A stretch of 64,000 nucleotides of DNA from SZAS-79 sp965279075 (GTDB lineage Bacteria > Pseudomonadota > Gammaproteobacteria > Burkholderiales > SG8-39), in assembly GCA_965279075.1 (NCBI GenBank), contig CBDIHI010000006.1, positions 1 to 64,000 on the forward strand, read 5' to 3'. Numbering within the stretch: position 1 is the first letter of the stretch; each line of letters opens with the position of its first letter. Position numbers and translations under genes: made by a program. Shown here piece after piece: positions 8,896-17,062 of the stretch. The notes under the pieces are model-generated. The model was not told the DNA's origin. It did not search any database and saw only the letters and a list, made by a program, of their open reading frames with translations.

Positions 8896-10665
8896 CTAGC
8901 GGTGTTCGACCGGCGGAATTTCCGCTTGAAGAATCGCGCGGGCGGGTTCCGGTGCCGAAGCGACTGCGTTGCGGATCGCTTGCCGGTTCGTGAAGGTACG
9001 CACTGCCTTCCTGAAGAGCGTGCGGGCCTCCTCCTCGCGCCCGGCGAGGGCAAGGAGGATGCTGTGTCGTACGACGACGTCACGGGTAGGCCATGTGCGC
9101 ATCACCCGGTTGCCGATTTCCAGGGTTCGGGCCGACGTGCCGGGGTCGAGCGGCAAGGCGAGGAACAGCCAGAGTTCCGCCCTTGGTCCCAACAGCCCGC
9201 TGCGCAACTGCGAAAGCGTGTCCAGGTCGCGTCTGTACTCGGCGTCGGAGCCGAGGGATCGACCGGCGTAGACGGGAGCGGCCTGCTCGAACCGGAAGTA
9301 GTCCCTCAGGTTGGTCGCGAGGAGGATGGCGCCCATGGAAGCGCCTGAGATAAGGGCGGCTCTGACCGCATGCGGCGGGATCCGCATCGAGCCCGCAGCG
9401 CCGACACCCATCACCAATGCGGTCAGCGAGAGAAAATGTGCGTACCAGAATGGATATTCGAGAAGTGCATGCAGCATTTCCACGCTTATGCACGCGAGCA
9501 CCCACCACAGCGCGCGTCCCGGCGCGCGCAGGAACGTCGGGACGGTTCTGCGCGCCCAGCCGAGCAATCCAGCACCCGCCAGGAAGGCTCCGGCGAGCCC
9601 GGTTTCGGCGAGGAGTTGCAGTACCAGGTTGTGGGGCGAGGTGAAGATTTCCCTGGAAGCCATCTTCTCGGGCAGGCCCAGCGCAAAGGCCGCCCCAGCG
9701 AATTCGCCGGGGCCCTCGCCAATCCACGGCGCCCCTGCGAAGATCTTCACGGCGAGTTCCCATGCGTGCAATCGAAGACTTGCCGTTTCGTCCGAGGTCG
9801 AGTCCCAGTAGTCCGAAGCGTTTCGGTCGAAGCCGCCCTCGATTCTGAATCCCAGCGCATGGAAGCCGAGAGGCACCAGCCACTGGGCCATCCCGCCGGC
9901 GACCGCCAATACGACTGCGGCACGGCCCAGGTTGCGGCTCGGGATGTCGCCGGGAACGCGCAGGACGCACCAGCCGAGCAGCGCAAACGCCATCGAATAC
10001 AGGACCGACGAGCGCGAGGCCGCGAGGGCAGCACCCACCAGGAGCAGCAGGCCAGTTGCAAGTGCTGCTTTCTTCCCGATTCTTCCCCCGGAGTACAGGT
10101 AAACCAGCGAGGCTTCCCCCAGCGCGAGGTAGTTGGCATAGAGGTTCGACTGGCCGACGTTCCCTATCGCGCGGGACCCGTGCAGGTACGAGACGAATTC
10201 GTCGATGGACCTGGGGATCCCGACGACCTGGAGTACGCCCGACGTCGCATTGAGGACCGCACCGGCAAGCAGGAACCCCGCAAGCATGTCGCACACTCGA
10301 TCCCGGCCGTAGTGCATGGTCAGTGCGTGGCCCAGCGTCACCAGCAGAGCCGCATGGAAGATGTAGGCTGACCAGAGAAGCGCGCCCTGAGGATAGGCTG
10401 CAGGGGCCGCGAGGGCGCGTACGACCAGGAAAAGGCTGAAGGCGCCGAGCCACACCGCAAGCGCCGGGACGCGCGCGGGCATGATCCGCGCGGCGGCCGC
10501 GAATCCGATGGCGCCAACGCCAAGTGCGAGGGCGATCCATTCGTCATAAAACGTTCGCAGCGGGGGGAAGTGCCGCGGCAGCAGGAAGGGAAGCAGGCAC
10601 GCCGCGGACGCCAGGAGCAGGCTGGCTCCGCATGGATCCCAGCGTGTCGCCTTCGAAGAATTCAT
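8896..10665 (-). CDS. O-antigen ligase / PglL-type O-oligosaccharyltransferase
   Basis: Polytopic membrane protein, 589 aa from the ATG at 10665 (MNSSKATRW). About twelve membrane segments occupy residues 15-430, followed by a soluble C-terminal domain of about 150 residues with alpha-helical repeat character. This architecture is that of the PglL/PilO/WaaL/Wzy_C superfamily. The large periplasmic loop contains a conserved-looking SPHNLVLQLLAETG segment; SPHN is a known ligase-loop motif. It lies directly downstream of the major prepilin gene, past its terminator, which argues for pilin glycosylation. A WaaL-like ligase role cannot be excluded from sequence. Confidence 0.85.
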   Translation of the reverse strand: MNSSKATRWDPCGASLLLASAACLLPFLLPRHFPPLRTFYDEWIALALGVGAIGFAAAARIMPARVPALAVWLGAFSLFLVVRALAAPAAYPQGALLWSAYIFHAALLVTLGHALTMHYGRDRVCDMLAGFLLAGAVLNATSGVLQVVGIPRSIDEFVSYLHGSRAIGNVGQSNLYANYLALGEASLVYLYSGGRIGKKAALATGLLLLVGAALAASRSSVLYSMAFALLGWCVLRVPGDIPSRNLGRAAVVLAVAGGMAQWLVPLGFHALGFRIEGGFDRNASDYWDSTSDETASLRLHAWELAVKIFAGAPWIGEGPGEFAGAAFALGLPEKMASREIFTSPHNLVLQLLAETGLAGAFLAGAGLLGWARRTVPTFLRAPGRALWWVLACISVEMLHALLEYPFWYAHFLSLTALVMGVGAAGSMRIPPHAVRAALISGASMGAILLATNLRDYFRFEQAAPVYAGRSLGSDAEYRRDLDTLSQLRSGLLGPRAELWLFLALPLDPGTSARTLEIGNRVMRTWPTRDVVVRHSILLALAGREEEARTLFRKAVRTFTNRQAIRNAVASAPEPARAILQAEIPPVEHR

Positions 10666-10701
10666 GTCAGGACTGCAGCATGCCTTTCGCGGGCGCAAAT
10701 A

Positions 10702-10729
10702 AAAAGGCCAGCCGATCGGCTGGCCTTTT
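10702..10729 (-). terminator. intrinsic terminator of the major prepilin gene
   Basis: A perfect 28-base palindrome with centre GCCGATCGGC and arms AAAAGGCCA/TGGCCTTTT. On the minus strand it is followed by a T-rich tail (TTTTTATTT). It lies 20 bases after the prepilin stop codon and before the glycosyltransferase gene, so the pilin message probably ends here. Confidence 0.9.
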
Positions 10730-10749
10730 CAAGCGTTCGCTGCCCTTTA

Positions 10750-11397
10750 TTAAATCTGGCGGCAGAGCAGGTAGATGTTGGTGCCGGTTTCCGCGTACGC
10801 CCCGCTGGTGACGGCGGTGACGTTAGGGTTCGGCGTAGCTTGCAGGCCCCCGCGGACCGAGCCTGTGGTGATCAGGCCGTCGTCCATCGAAGTGTCGATT
10901 GCGATCGCGACCTTGTCCGGGATGTTCGCCGAGCACAGCATCAGGCTCGAGATGCCGCCCAGGACCGCGGCGATCGTTGGGGAGCCGCCGTCGCCAGTTT
11001 GCACGCCAAGCATCCCGGTAAACGCGTTGGTCGGTTGCTGGGCCCCGTTACCGGCGACAAATCCAGCGCGGCGCAGGTGATCCCACCAGTTTCGCGACTC
11101 GCTCGCAGTCGTCTGGTTGTAGGTTCCGGCCACAATGCCGTTGCCGTCGCCGGCTGTGGCTACTGTTGGCGTCGCCCAGCGCGTGCCAGCGTTGATATCG
11201 TCCCCCGGGATCGCGCGATACCGGTCCTGGTAGCCGTGGTAGGCGGCCGAAACGCCTGAGAAGTCCGCCATGGCGTTCTTGATCTTGGCCTGGATGATCA
11301 TCTCCTGGCCTTTCAGGATGCCACCCAGCAGCAACCCGATGATCACCAGAACGATGGCGATCTCGACGAGCGTAAAACCTTTCTGGTTTGTTTTCAC
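10750..11397 (-). CDS. major prepilin candidate, type IV / type II pseudopilin family
   Basis: 215 aa from a GTG start. A short leader (VKTNQK) precedes the prepilin peptidase site G7^F8 (GFTLVEIAIVLVIIGLLLGG), with the conserved Glu at mature position 5. The globular part has the motif DRYRAIPGDD and two cysteines near the C-terminus (C155 and C212), consistent with a disulfide-closed D-region. It is the only gene of the pilus locus with its own sigma-54 promoter upstream and strong terminator downstream, as expected for an abundant subunit. The role of major pilin is inferred from this; a minor pilin is possible. Confidence 0.85.
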   Translation of the reverse strand: MKTNQKGFTLVEIAIVLVIIGLLLGGILKGQEMIIQAKIKNAMADFSGVSAAYHGYQDRYRAIPGDDINAGTRWATPTVATAGDGNGIVAGTYNQTTASESRNWWDHLRRAGFVAGNGAQQPTNAFTGMLGVQTGDGGSPTIAAVLGGISSLMLCSANIPDKVAIAIDTSMDDGLITTGSVRGGLQATPNPNVTAVTSGAYAETGTNIYLLCRQI

Positions 11398-11436
11398 GAA
11401 CCGACTCCGTACAGATCAGATGGTGGACGTCCCTCC

Positions 11437-11451
11437 GCAACTTCCGTGCCT
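11437..11451 (-). promoter_or_regulatory. sigma-54 (-24/-12) promoter of the prepilin gene
   Basis: Minus-strand sequence AGGCACGGAAGTTGC. It matches the -24/-12 consensus TGGCACG-N4-TTGC at every position except the first, with the invariant GG and GC correctly spaced. The predicted start of transcription is near 11425, giving a leader of about 28 bases with a GGAG Shine-Dalgarno 8 bases before the GTG. Confidence 0.85.
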
Positions 11452-11547
11452 GCCGATTTGGCTGGAAAGAGGGATAAAAGAGTCAGAGAATGTGATGAAA
11501 GTGACGAAATATTGACGCAGTTGTCGAAAGGTCGACGCTTTTCGATG

Positions 11548-12270
11548 CTAGCGAGACTGGCCTTTCAGGCGATCCTCAAGCTCCTTCAGTCGCCCTTCGA
11601 GGAATTTTCGTTCTCCCGGATCGTCGATCCGGCCGCTCGCAAGCAGGCCTCCGAGCATGATCCTTGCGGCATCAAGCTCGTTCATGTCCTCCAGGATGAA
11701 GATCTCCATCTGTTTTGCCCAGAGGGGGATCCCTGGTGCGGTAGTCAGCCGGTCCACGGCCCTGGCGTACTTCATCGCCAGGGGCAGGTCCTTCAGCCGG
11801 TGCTTGGCGACCAGTGCGGCATGTGCGGCCCATTCCCATCGACGATTCGGGTCCAGCAGGAACTGCTCGTACACGAACTCCAGCATCAGCCTTTGGCGCT
11901 TCGGGTCCGGGACCTCCGCGTAGACACGGGCAGCGATGAAAAGGGGGTAGCCGCTGCGCTCATCCAGCCGCTGGATGGCGGCGAGCCATCCCGTCAGTCG
12001 CGTGTAGTCGAGGTTTCTGTAGGGCGCGGCGTTCGACCCGTGGTAATCGAACGACTGGAGGTAGAGCATCATCAGGCGCGAAAGTGCGGCGGGCTCGCTC
12101 AACGAAACGACCCGCAGCACCCGCTCGTGAGGGGGGGGAGGCAGGTCCTCCGCCGAAGGGAGTCCCGGGCCGCTGCCGGCTTTCGAAGCAACCTGCGCCG
12201 CAATGCAGGCGGCCAGCAGGAATGCGATCCACCGCGGGACATGTGCGACAGGGCGTTCCACGGTATTCAA
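11548..12270 (-). CDS. membrane-anchored protein of unknown function in the pilus locus
   Basis: 240 aa; I do not recognise a family. It has one N-terminal hydrophobic segment (about residues 13-30), then a soluble, helix-rich and charged region without obvious catalytic motifs. The C-terminal third (KMEIF..DMNELDAARIMLGGLL) looks like helical-repeat sequence. Translation seems to start at a TTG that overlaps the stop of the ABC permease (TTGA), so the two are coupled and probably act together. It may be an accessory subunit of the exporter or of pilus assembly; this is inference from position only. Confidence 0.7.
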   Translation of the reverse strand: MNTVERPVAHVPRWIAFLLAACIAAQVASKAGSGPGLPSAEDLPPPPHERVLRVVSLSEPAALSRLMMLYLQSFDYHGSNAAPYRNLDYTRLTGWLAAIQRLDERSGYPLFIAARVYAEVPDPKRQRLMLEFVYEQFLLDPNRRWEWAAHAALVAKHRLKDLPLAMKYARAVDRLTTAPGIPLWAKQMEIFILEDMNELDAARIMLGGLLASGRIDDPGERKFLEGRLKELEDRLKGQSR

Positions 12271-13034
12271 ATGTTGCGGCGATGGAAGTCGAACAGGCCC
12301 GCGGCGGCCACGAGCACTCCATAAAGCAGCAGCGCACCGGAGGTGCGCAGGAACTCTGCCGGCGACGGCGCTCCGTACAGGAGCCAGGCCGTCTGCGTGG
12401 CCTGATCAAGGGGAGGGAGGAGCAGGGCAACCGCTTCGACGCCCCAGGCTGCAAGGCGCTGCACGAACGACTGGCCCTCGATAAGCAGGCCGCCCGATAT
12501 CGACTGTACGGCCGCAATGACCCGCCCGAGAAGGTACAGGCCCGCGGAGGCCGCCAGCGCAGGCACGATCTGCGCCAGGCTGACTACGAAAAAAAGGCTG
12601 ATCGCAGCCATCATCGCGGTTTCCAGTGCGAGTGATACGCACCAGGCGCCGACAGCGACGGGCGTGCCCCATGCGAGCATGACAAGAGAGAAGCCTGCCG
12701 CCAGGGCGCAGCCGCACGCGGAAAAACCCAGCAACTTCCCAAGGTAGTACCCGGCGCGCGAAATCGGCATGGACAGCAAAAGCTCAACGCCCTTGTCGTT
12801 CGATTCGCGGACCATGCTCGTAATGACGAACGCCCCGCAGAGGAACACCGCGCACAGCCGGAAGAAGGCACCGAGGAGGCCGGCCTGGAGCGACAGGCTT
12901 TCCGTGAGGGCCAGTTGCGACAGGAATCCGGCCAGGCCCAGGCCGGCTGCCACGGCGCAGGCGAACAGCCAGACCATCCCTGTGCGGCTGGCCTCGAGGA
13001 TCACAAAACTGCCGATCGTCAGTACGGCACGCAT
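12267..13034 (-). CDS. ABC-2 type transporter permease
   Basis: 255 aa from the ATG at 13034 (MRAVLTIGSF), with six predicted membrane segments. The motif ESNDKGVELLLSMPISRAGYYLGKLLG is the typical coupling-helix/ABC-2 region (seen at about residues 75-100). It has no ATPase next to it. The only unpaired ATPase in the window lies about 18 kb away, at 30940-31698, on the same strand at the other end of the pilus locus. Substrate unknown. It is divergent from the histidine kinase gene. Confidence 0.85.
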   Translation of the reverse strand: MRAVLTIGSFVILEASRTGMVWLFACAVAAGLGLAGFLSQLALTESLSLQAGLLGAFFRLCAVFLCGAFVITSMVRESNDKGVELLLSMPISRAGYYLGKLLGFSACGCALAAGFSLVMLAWGTPVAVGAWCVSLALETAMMAAISLFFVVSLAQIVPALAASAGLYLLGRVIAAVQSISGGLLIEGQSFVQRLAAWGVEAVALLLPPLDQATQTAWLLYGAPSPAEFLRTSGALLLYGVLVAAAGLFDFHRRNI

Positions 13035-13098
13035 GGCGTCAGGCTGGCAACTGCATATAACATCCGAGAGGCAAGAATTGGTATCAAGACCGGCCCTG

Positions 13099-13119
13099 CC
13101 ATCCGCAAGCAGCGGATGG
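13099..13119. promoter_or_regulatory. inverted repeat in the permease/kinase divergent intergenic region
   Basis: CCATCCGC-AAGCA-GCGGATGG: perfect 8-base arms around a 5-base centre, ending 32 bases before the kinase start. It could be an operator or an RNA hairpin in the kinase leader; there is no T-run, so it is not an intrinsic terminator. Confidence 0.5.
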
Positions 13120-13151
13120 GTCAGCACCAGCACCCTAATCGTGGCGCGTCA

Positions 13152-14903
13152 ATGATGCAAGCTAACACTGCCAGACTCCCGTTGTTCACCCGGCTCGCCA
13201 ATTCGGCCTTGGGGGCCTCGCAGCGCTACGGCCGGTTCGTCGTAATCGCCATGCTCGTCCTCCTGCACGTGGCGGCACTGCGGGGCGTAGCCGACAACTG
13301 GGCACGATCGCTGCTGCTTGCACATCTTGGGTTGCTGCTCATCTGGCAGCCTTTCCTGCGTGGTCAGTACCAGGTGTCGGCCATCCAGGTGGGGTTTATC
13401 GCGCTCGGTGCGACCGCGGTCATGCTGTGGCTGACTCCATGGTTGCTGGTTTTCTGGGTATGCGTACTCGCAGGCCTTGTGGGTGGGAAGGTGTTCCTTC
13501 ACCAGGCACGGTGGCAGCGTCGCTACTACCTGATGGTCTTGTTCTACCTTCTCGCGCTGCTCGCCATCGTAATCCTGCCCGAGATCGCGCCCCGCAAGGA
13601 GATCACCAATGAACTTCTGATGGTCGCCGAGTACGGCCTGCCGCTCCTGTTCGTGGCGATGGCATTGATGCCGGCGGAGCAGGAGTCGGCGGAGTCGCCG
13701 CAGGTGATCGATTTCTTCTACAGCATATTCCTGATGCTGGTCCTGGGAGTGGTCATCCTCGGCAGCTTCACTTTCATGACGCTGGGGCGGACGAACTACC
13801 TGGAGGCGCTTACCTACACGATGTTCCTGATCGCCGGTACGGTCTTCCTGATCGGTCTCGCATGGAACCCGCATACGGGATTCGCCGGCCTGAACGTGTT
13901 CTTCTCGAGATACCTCTTTTCCATTGGCCTTCCGGTCGAGAAGTGGCTGTACTTTCTCGCTGAACTCTCGCGGGTCGAGTCCCGCCCGGACCGATTCCTT
14001 GCCGAGAGCATCGCCAGCCTCGCTAGGCTTCCCTGGGTAACCGGCGCGGCCTGGCGCACCTCGGAGGATCGCGGAGAGCACGGCCAGAAGACACATTTCC
14101 GCGTCGAGTACGAGAACAGCGAGCTTTCGCTGACGATCTACTCCCGGCACCGCACCAGCCCGGCGTTGCAATGGCACCTGCATCTTCTAGGGCAGCTGCT
14201 TGGCGAGTTCTACCTGGCGAAGCAGCGCGAACAGAAGCTGCAGCAGCAGAGTTACCTGCAGGCCGTCCACGAGACCGGAGCGCGGATGACGCATGACGTG
14301 AAGAACCTGCTGCAATCGCTGAACGTGCTGGTTTCGGTCGCTCAGCGGGAGACCGGGCGGGAATATTCACCGGAGCTACAGGCGCTGATCCGGCGGCAGC
14401 TTCCCGCCATTGCGCAACGCCTGTCGTCGACGCTTGAAAAGCTCCAGCGGCCGCAGTACGAAAGCGAGCAGTACGTCAGCGCAGATTTCTGGTGGGAGAG
14501 CCTCAGGCGCCAGTACATGTCGAATGGCGTCGAGTTCGCAGGGTTCGTGGCCGGGGGGCAGGGGGTGCTGCCGCGCTCCCTGGCGGACAGCGTTGCAGAA
14601 AACCTGATCCAGAATGCGCTCGCCAAGCGCACAACCGACCCGGGGGTCCGCGTTCGGGTCAGCCTGGAGTGTGGGCCTTCGGTGGAGTTCAGGGTATGTG
14701 ACACGGGGCGCGCGGTACCGGCCGCGCTGGAAGGGGCGCTGTTCCGGGCGCCGGTGCGATCCGATGCCGGATTGGGCATCGGGCTTTTTCAGGCCGCCCG
14801 TCACGCCGAGGCCAATGGTTATGCGTTGTTCCTCGCGAACAACAAGGATGGCGAGGTGTGCTTTGCGATGTCGGGCCCGGCCGACGCGACCTCCACAGGC
14901 TGA
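13152..14903 (+). CDS. membrane sensor histidine kinase (PrsK/PilS-like)
   Basis: 583 aa from the first of two adjacent ATGs (MMQANTARL). About eight membrane segments occupy residues 20-260, followed by a cytosolic linker of about 100 residues. The H-box is MTHDVKNLLQSL with the phosphoacceptor near His381. The catalytic domain has an N-box (ENLIQNALAKR), a DTG G1 box and a GLGIGLF G2 box. The HDxKNL type of H-box resembles PrsK-like kinases. It is the only plus-strand gene in the pilus locus. The likely partner is the NtrC-type regulator at 29523-30968; pairing is inferred because no other response regulator is present. Confidence 0.85.
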   Translation: MMQANTARLPLFTRLANSALGASQRYGRFVVIAMLVLLHVAALRGVADNWARSLLLAHLGLLLIWQPFLRGQYQVSAIQVGFIALGATAVMLWLTPWLLVFWVCVLAGLVGGKVFLHQARWQRRYYLMVLFYLLALLAIVILPEIAPRKEITNELLMVAEYGLPLLFVAMALMPAEQESAESPQVIDFFYSIFLMLVLGVVILGSFTFMTLGRTNYLEALTYTMFLIAGTVFLIGLAWNPHTGFAGLNVFFSRYLFSIGLPVEKWLYFLAELSRVESRPDRFLAESIASLARLPWVTGAAWRTSEDRGEHGQKTHFRVEYENSELSLTIYSRHRTSPALQWHLHLLGQLLGEFYLAKQREQKLQQQSYLQAVHETGARMTHDVKNLLQSLNVLVSVAQRETGREYSPELQALIRRQLPAIAQRLSSTLEKLQRPQYESEQYVSADFWWESLRRQYMSNGVEFAGFVAGGQGVLPRSLADSVAENLIQNALAKRTTDPGVRVRVSLECGPSVEFRVCDTGRAVPAALEGALFRAPVRSDAGLGIGLFQAARHAEANGYALFLANNKDGEVCFAMSGPADATSTG

Positions 14904-14930
14904 ATTCCCCCAACGGCTCGGAAGCGGGTT

Positions 14931-16214
14931 CTAGGCGTTCTCCTGGAAAGGGTCGATGCGCGCAATGAGCTCGTATACGGTTGTGTAGCCCTTGCCTTTG
15001 AGATTCAGGGTCCTCGGCGCTTCGAAGACATACCGGCCGGCAAGCAGCGAATGCGTCCTCTCGTCGACCTGGATCCTGCCGGGTGCGCTCTCGCCCGTGA
15101 CCCGGCTTGCGATGTTCACCGTATCGCCCCACAGGTCGTAGATGAACTTCTTTGTCCCGACCACACCTGCGACCACCGGGCCGGAGGCGATCCCGATGCG
15201 AAGCTGCAGTGGATGGCCTTCGACGGCGAACTCGCGCGCCGTGATTTCCTGCATTGCAAAGGCGAGCTCGGCGATCGCATCGCAATGCCCCCGGCTGTCG
15301 GGGGCAAGGCCGCCCGCCACCATGTAGGCGTCGCCGATGGTCTTGATTTTCTCCAACTCGAGCCTCTCCGCGACGGCGTCGAATTCCGAGAATAGCCGGT
15401 TGAGCAACGAAAAAATCCGCGCGGGCTCCAGCGCTCCGGCCATCCGGGTGAAGTTGACGATGTCCGCGAACATCACGGTGGCCTGCGGGAATCCGTCGGC
15501 AATCGGGGATTCGAGACGCTTCAGTCGCGCCGCGATCGGTTCAGGCAGTACGTTGAGCAGGAGGCGCTCCGAGCGGTCCTGCTCCTCGCGCAAACGCTGG
15601 TGCGTTTCCTCCAGCCTCAGACGGGACTTTTCGCGCTCGGCGTACGCGAATTGCAGCAGCGCATAGACGAGCAAGGAGACCGCGGCGAAATTGAGGGAAA
15701 AAAACACCACGCTGGTGGCCAGCGGGACCTGCGGCGCCTTCGGCGGGAGCCACGCGAGCTGGTAGTCGACGTAGCCTGTCGCGAGCGTAAGTACGACGTA
15801 CGCGACAATCCAGGGGACGGACTCCCTGGCCGAGTAGAGAAGCACGGCGCCCACGGGGGCAAGCAGTCCCCACAGGATCATTCCGCTCGCCGACACGAAA
15901 TTCCCGATCGACCATTGCACGACGAACGGGACGAACAGGAACAGGCCGAGCTGGATCGCGCGGAACGCGTCGAAGTTCAGGGTGAAGAGGTAATACGCAA
16001 GCGTGGCCAGCGATGCCACCTGAAAAGCGACGGGCAGGGACGCTGATACCGGTAGACCGAGGACCTTGTAGAGCGCGAGCCAGATTGCCGCGGCTGCAAT
16101 CATCAGCCCGCATGCGAACAGCAGTACGACCTTCTTGAGCTGCAACTCCTCCGGGTCGCCGGGCTGGATTCCGGCGCAGCGCAGGCGCTGGTAGAGGCGC
16201 GGCCCTAGCGACAT
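14931..16214 (-). CDS. membrane class III adenylate cyclase
   Basis: 427 aa. Six hydrophobic segments occupy about residues 28-190, then a short coiled-coil (about 192-225) and a C-terminal class III cyclase domain. Both metal-binding aspartates are visible (FADIVNF, D251; KTIGDAYM, D295). So are the adenine-selecting pair Lys289 (EKIKTIG) and Asp360 (IYDLWGD), and the transition-state Asn367/Arg371 (NIASR). These residues indicate ATP rather than GTP as substrate. It starts 8 bases after the minor prepilin stop, so it belongs to the assembly operon and probably supplies cAMP linked to pilus function. Confidence 0.93.
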   Translation of the reverse strand: MSLGPRLYQRLRCAGIQPGDPEELQLKKVVLLFACGLMIAAAAIWLALYKVLGLPVSASLPVAFQVASLATLAYYLFTLNFDAFRAIQLGLFLFVPFVVQWSIGNFVSASGMILWGLLAPVGAVLLYSARESVPWIVAYVVLTLATGYVDYQLAWLPPKAPQVPLATSVVFFSLNFAAVSLLVYALLQFAYAEREKSRLRLEETHQRLREEQDRSERLLLNVLPEPIAARLKRLESPIADGFPQATVMFADIVNFTRMAGALEPARIFSLLNRLFSEFDAVAERLELEKIKTIGDAYMVAGGLAPDSRGHCDAIAELAFAMQEITAREFAVEGHPLQLRIGIASGPVVAGVVGTKKFIYDLWGDTVNIASRVTGESAPGRIQVDERTHSLLAGRYVFEAPRTLNLKGKGYTTVYELIARIDPFQENA

Positions 16215-16222
16215 CCCGCGCC

Positions 16223-17062
16223 TCAGGGAAGGATTCCGGCAGCCAGCAGCTTCGAGTACAGCATCCCCACCGGGATCCAGAGCATCTGGTCGTCGAACTC
16301 ACCGTTGGTCGCCGTACTCGGAGCCGGGGTGTGGAACACGAACACCGCGTCGTTTGCACCCGAGCGGTTCTCGTTTGCGGCTTCGTCGTTTCCAAGCGCG
16401 ACAGCCGATGCGCCGTTCTTTCCGGAAGAATAGATCAGCGCGACGATGGTCTGCTGGTTGGTTATGGACGTTGCCGTGCCGCAGCTCGGAGGGGTGTTGC
16501 CCGGCAGGGTGCCGGTCGACGAAGCGCAGACGACCAGGTCGTTCGGCAGGACCGTCAGTCCGTTCGCCTGCATGTTTGTCTTGCTTGTGAAATTTGCAGT
16601 GTAGGACGGTGTTGTGACGCGGGACACCGCGTAGCGAATCCGGTTCCCGTAGGCATCAACGGCGAATCCGGCGGAGTCCACCGGCTGGTACCCAAGGGTC
16701 ACCGCCGGAAGCAGGCCGCCGGTAACGCCTCCGCTGACACCGCCGTAGTAGTCGAAATTCGTGCCGGTGGTTGCCCCGCATACCCCCGTGCCGAGCCGGA
16801 CTTCCGCGCCTGCCGATGCGCTGGTGGCCGGGCAGGGTAGCCTCCCGTTTGCGATTGCATAGGCGAGGATCGCATCCCGCGCGGCCTCGAGCCTCGCCTG
16901 CGTGTCGTTGAAATTGCGTTGGTCCACCTGCGCCGATAGCGTCAGCATCATGCTGCTTATCAGCACGCCCACAATGGCGAGGACCACGGCCATCTCGACC
17001 AGCGTGAACCCGCGGCGAGGCCTTCGAGGCTCCCGGTGGCGTAGTGCGCCCGGAATCATCAC
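16223..17062 (-). CDS. minor prepilin-like protein with PCP motif
   Basis: 279 aa. An 18-residue basic leader precedes the prepilin peptidase site G^F (RRGFTLVEMAVVLAIVGVL), with Glu5 present. After the helix comes a module with the pattern AYAIANGRLPCPATSASAG, followed by a Gly/Ser/Thr-rich beta-type domain; four cysteines in total. It overlaps the preceding 623-aa gene by four bases (ATGA). By position it corresponds to MshO/MshP-type minor pilins that initiate or cap the pilus. The assignment to a specific Msh subunit is not possible. Confidence 0.85.
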   Translation of the reverse strand: MMIPGALRHREPRRPRRGFTLVEMAVVLAIVGVLISSMMLTLSAQVDQRNFNDTQARLEAARDAILAYAIANGRLPCPATSASAGAEVRLGTGVCGATTGTNFDYYGGVSGGVTGGLLPAVTLGYQPVDSAGFAVDAYGNRIRYAVSRVTTPSYTANFTSKTNMQANGLTVLPNDLVVCASSTGTLPGNTPPSCGTATSITNQQTIVALIYSSGKNGASAVALGNDEAANENRSGANDAVFVFHTPAPSTATNGEFDDQMLWIPVGMLYSKLLAAGILP

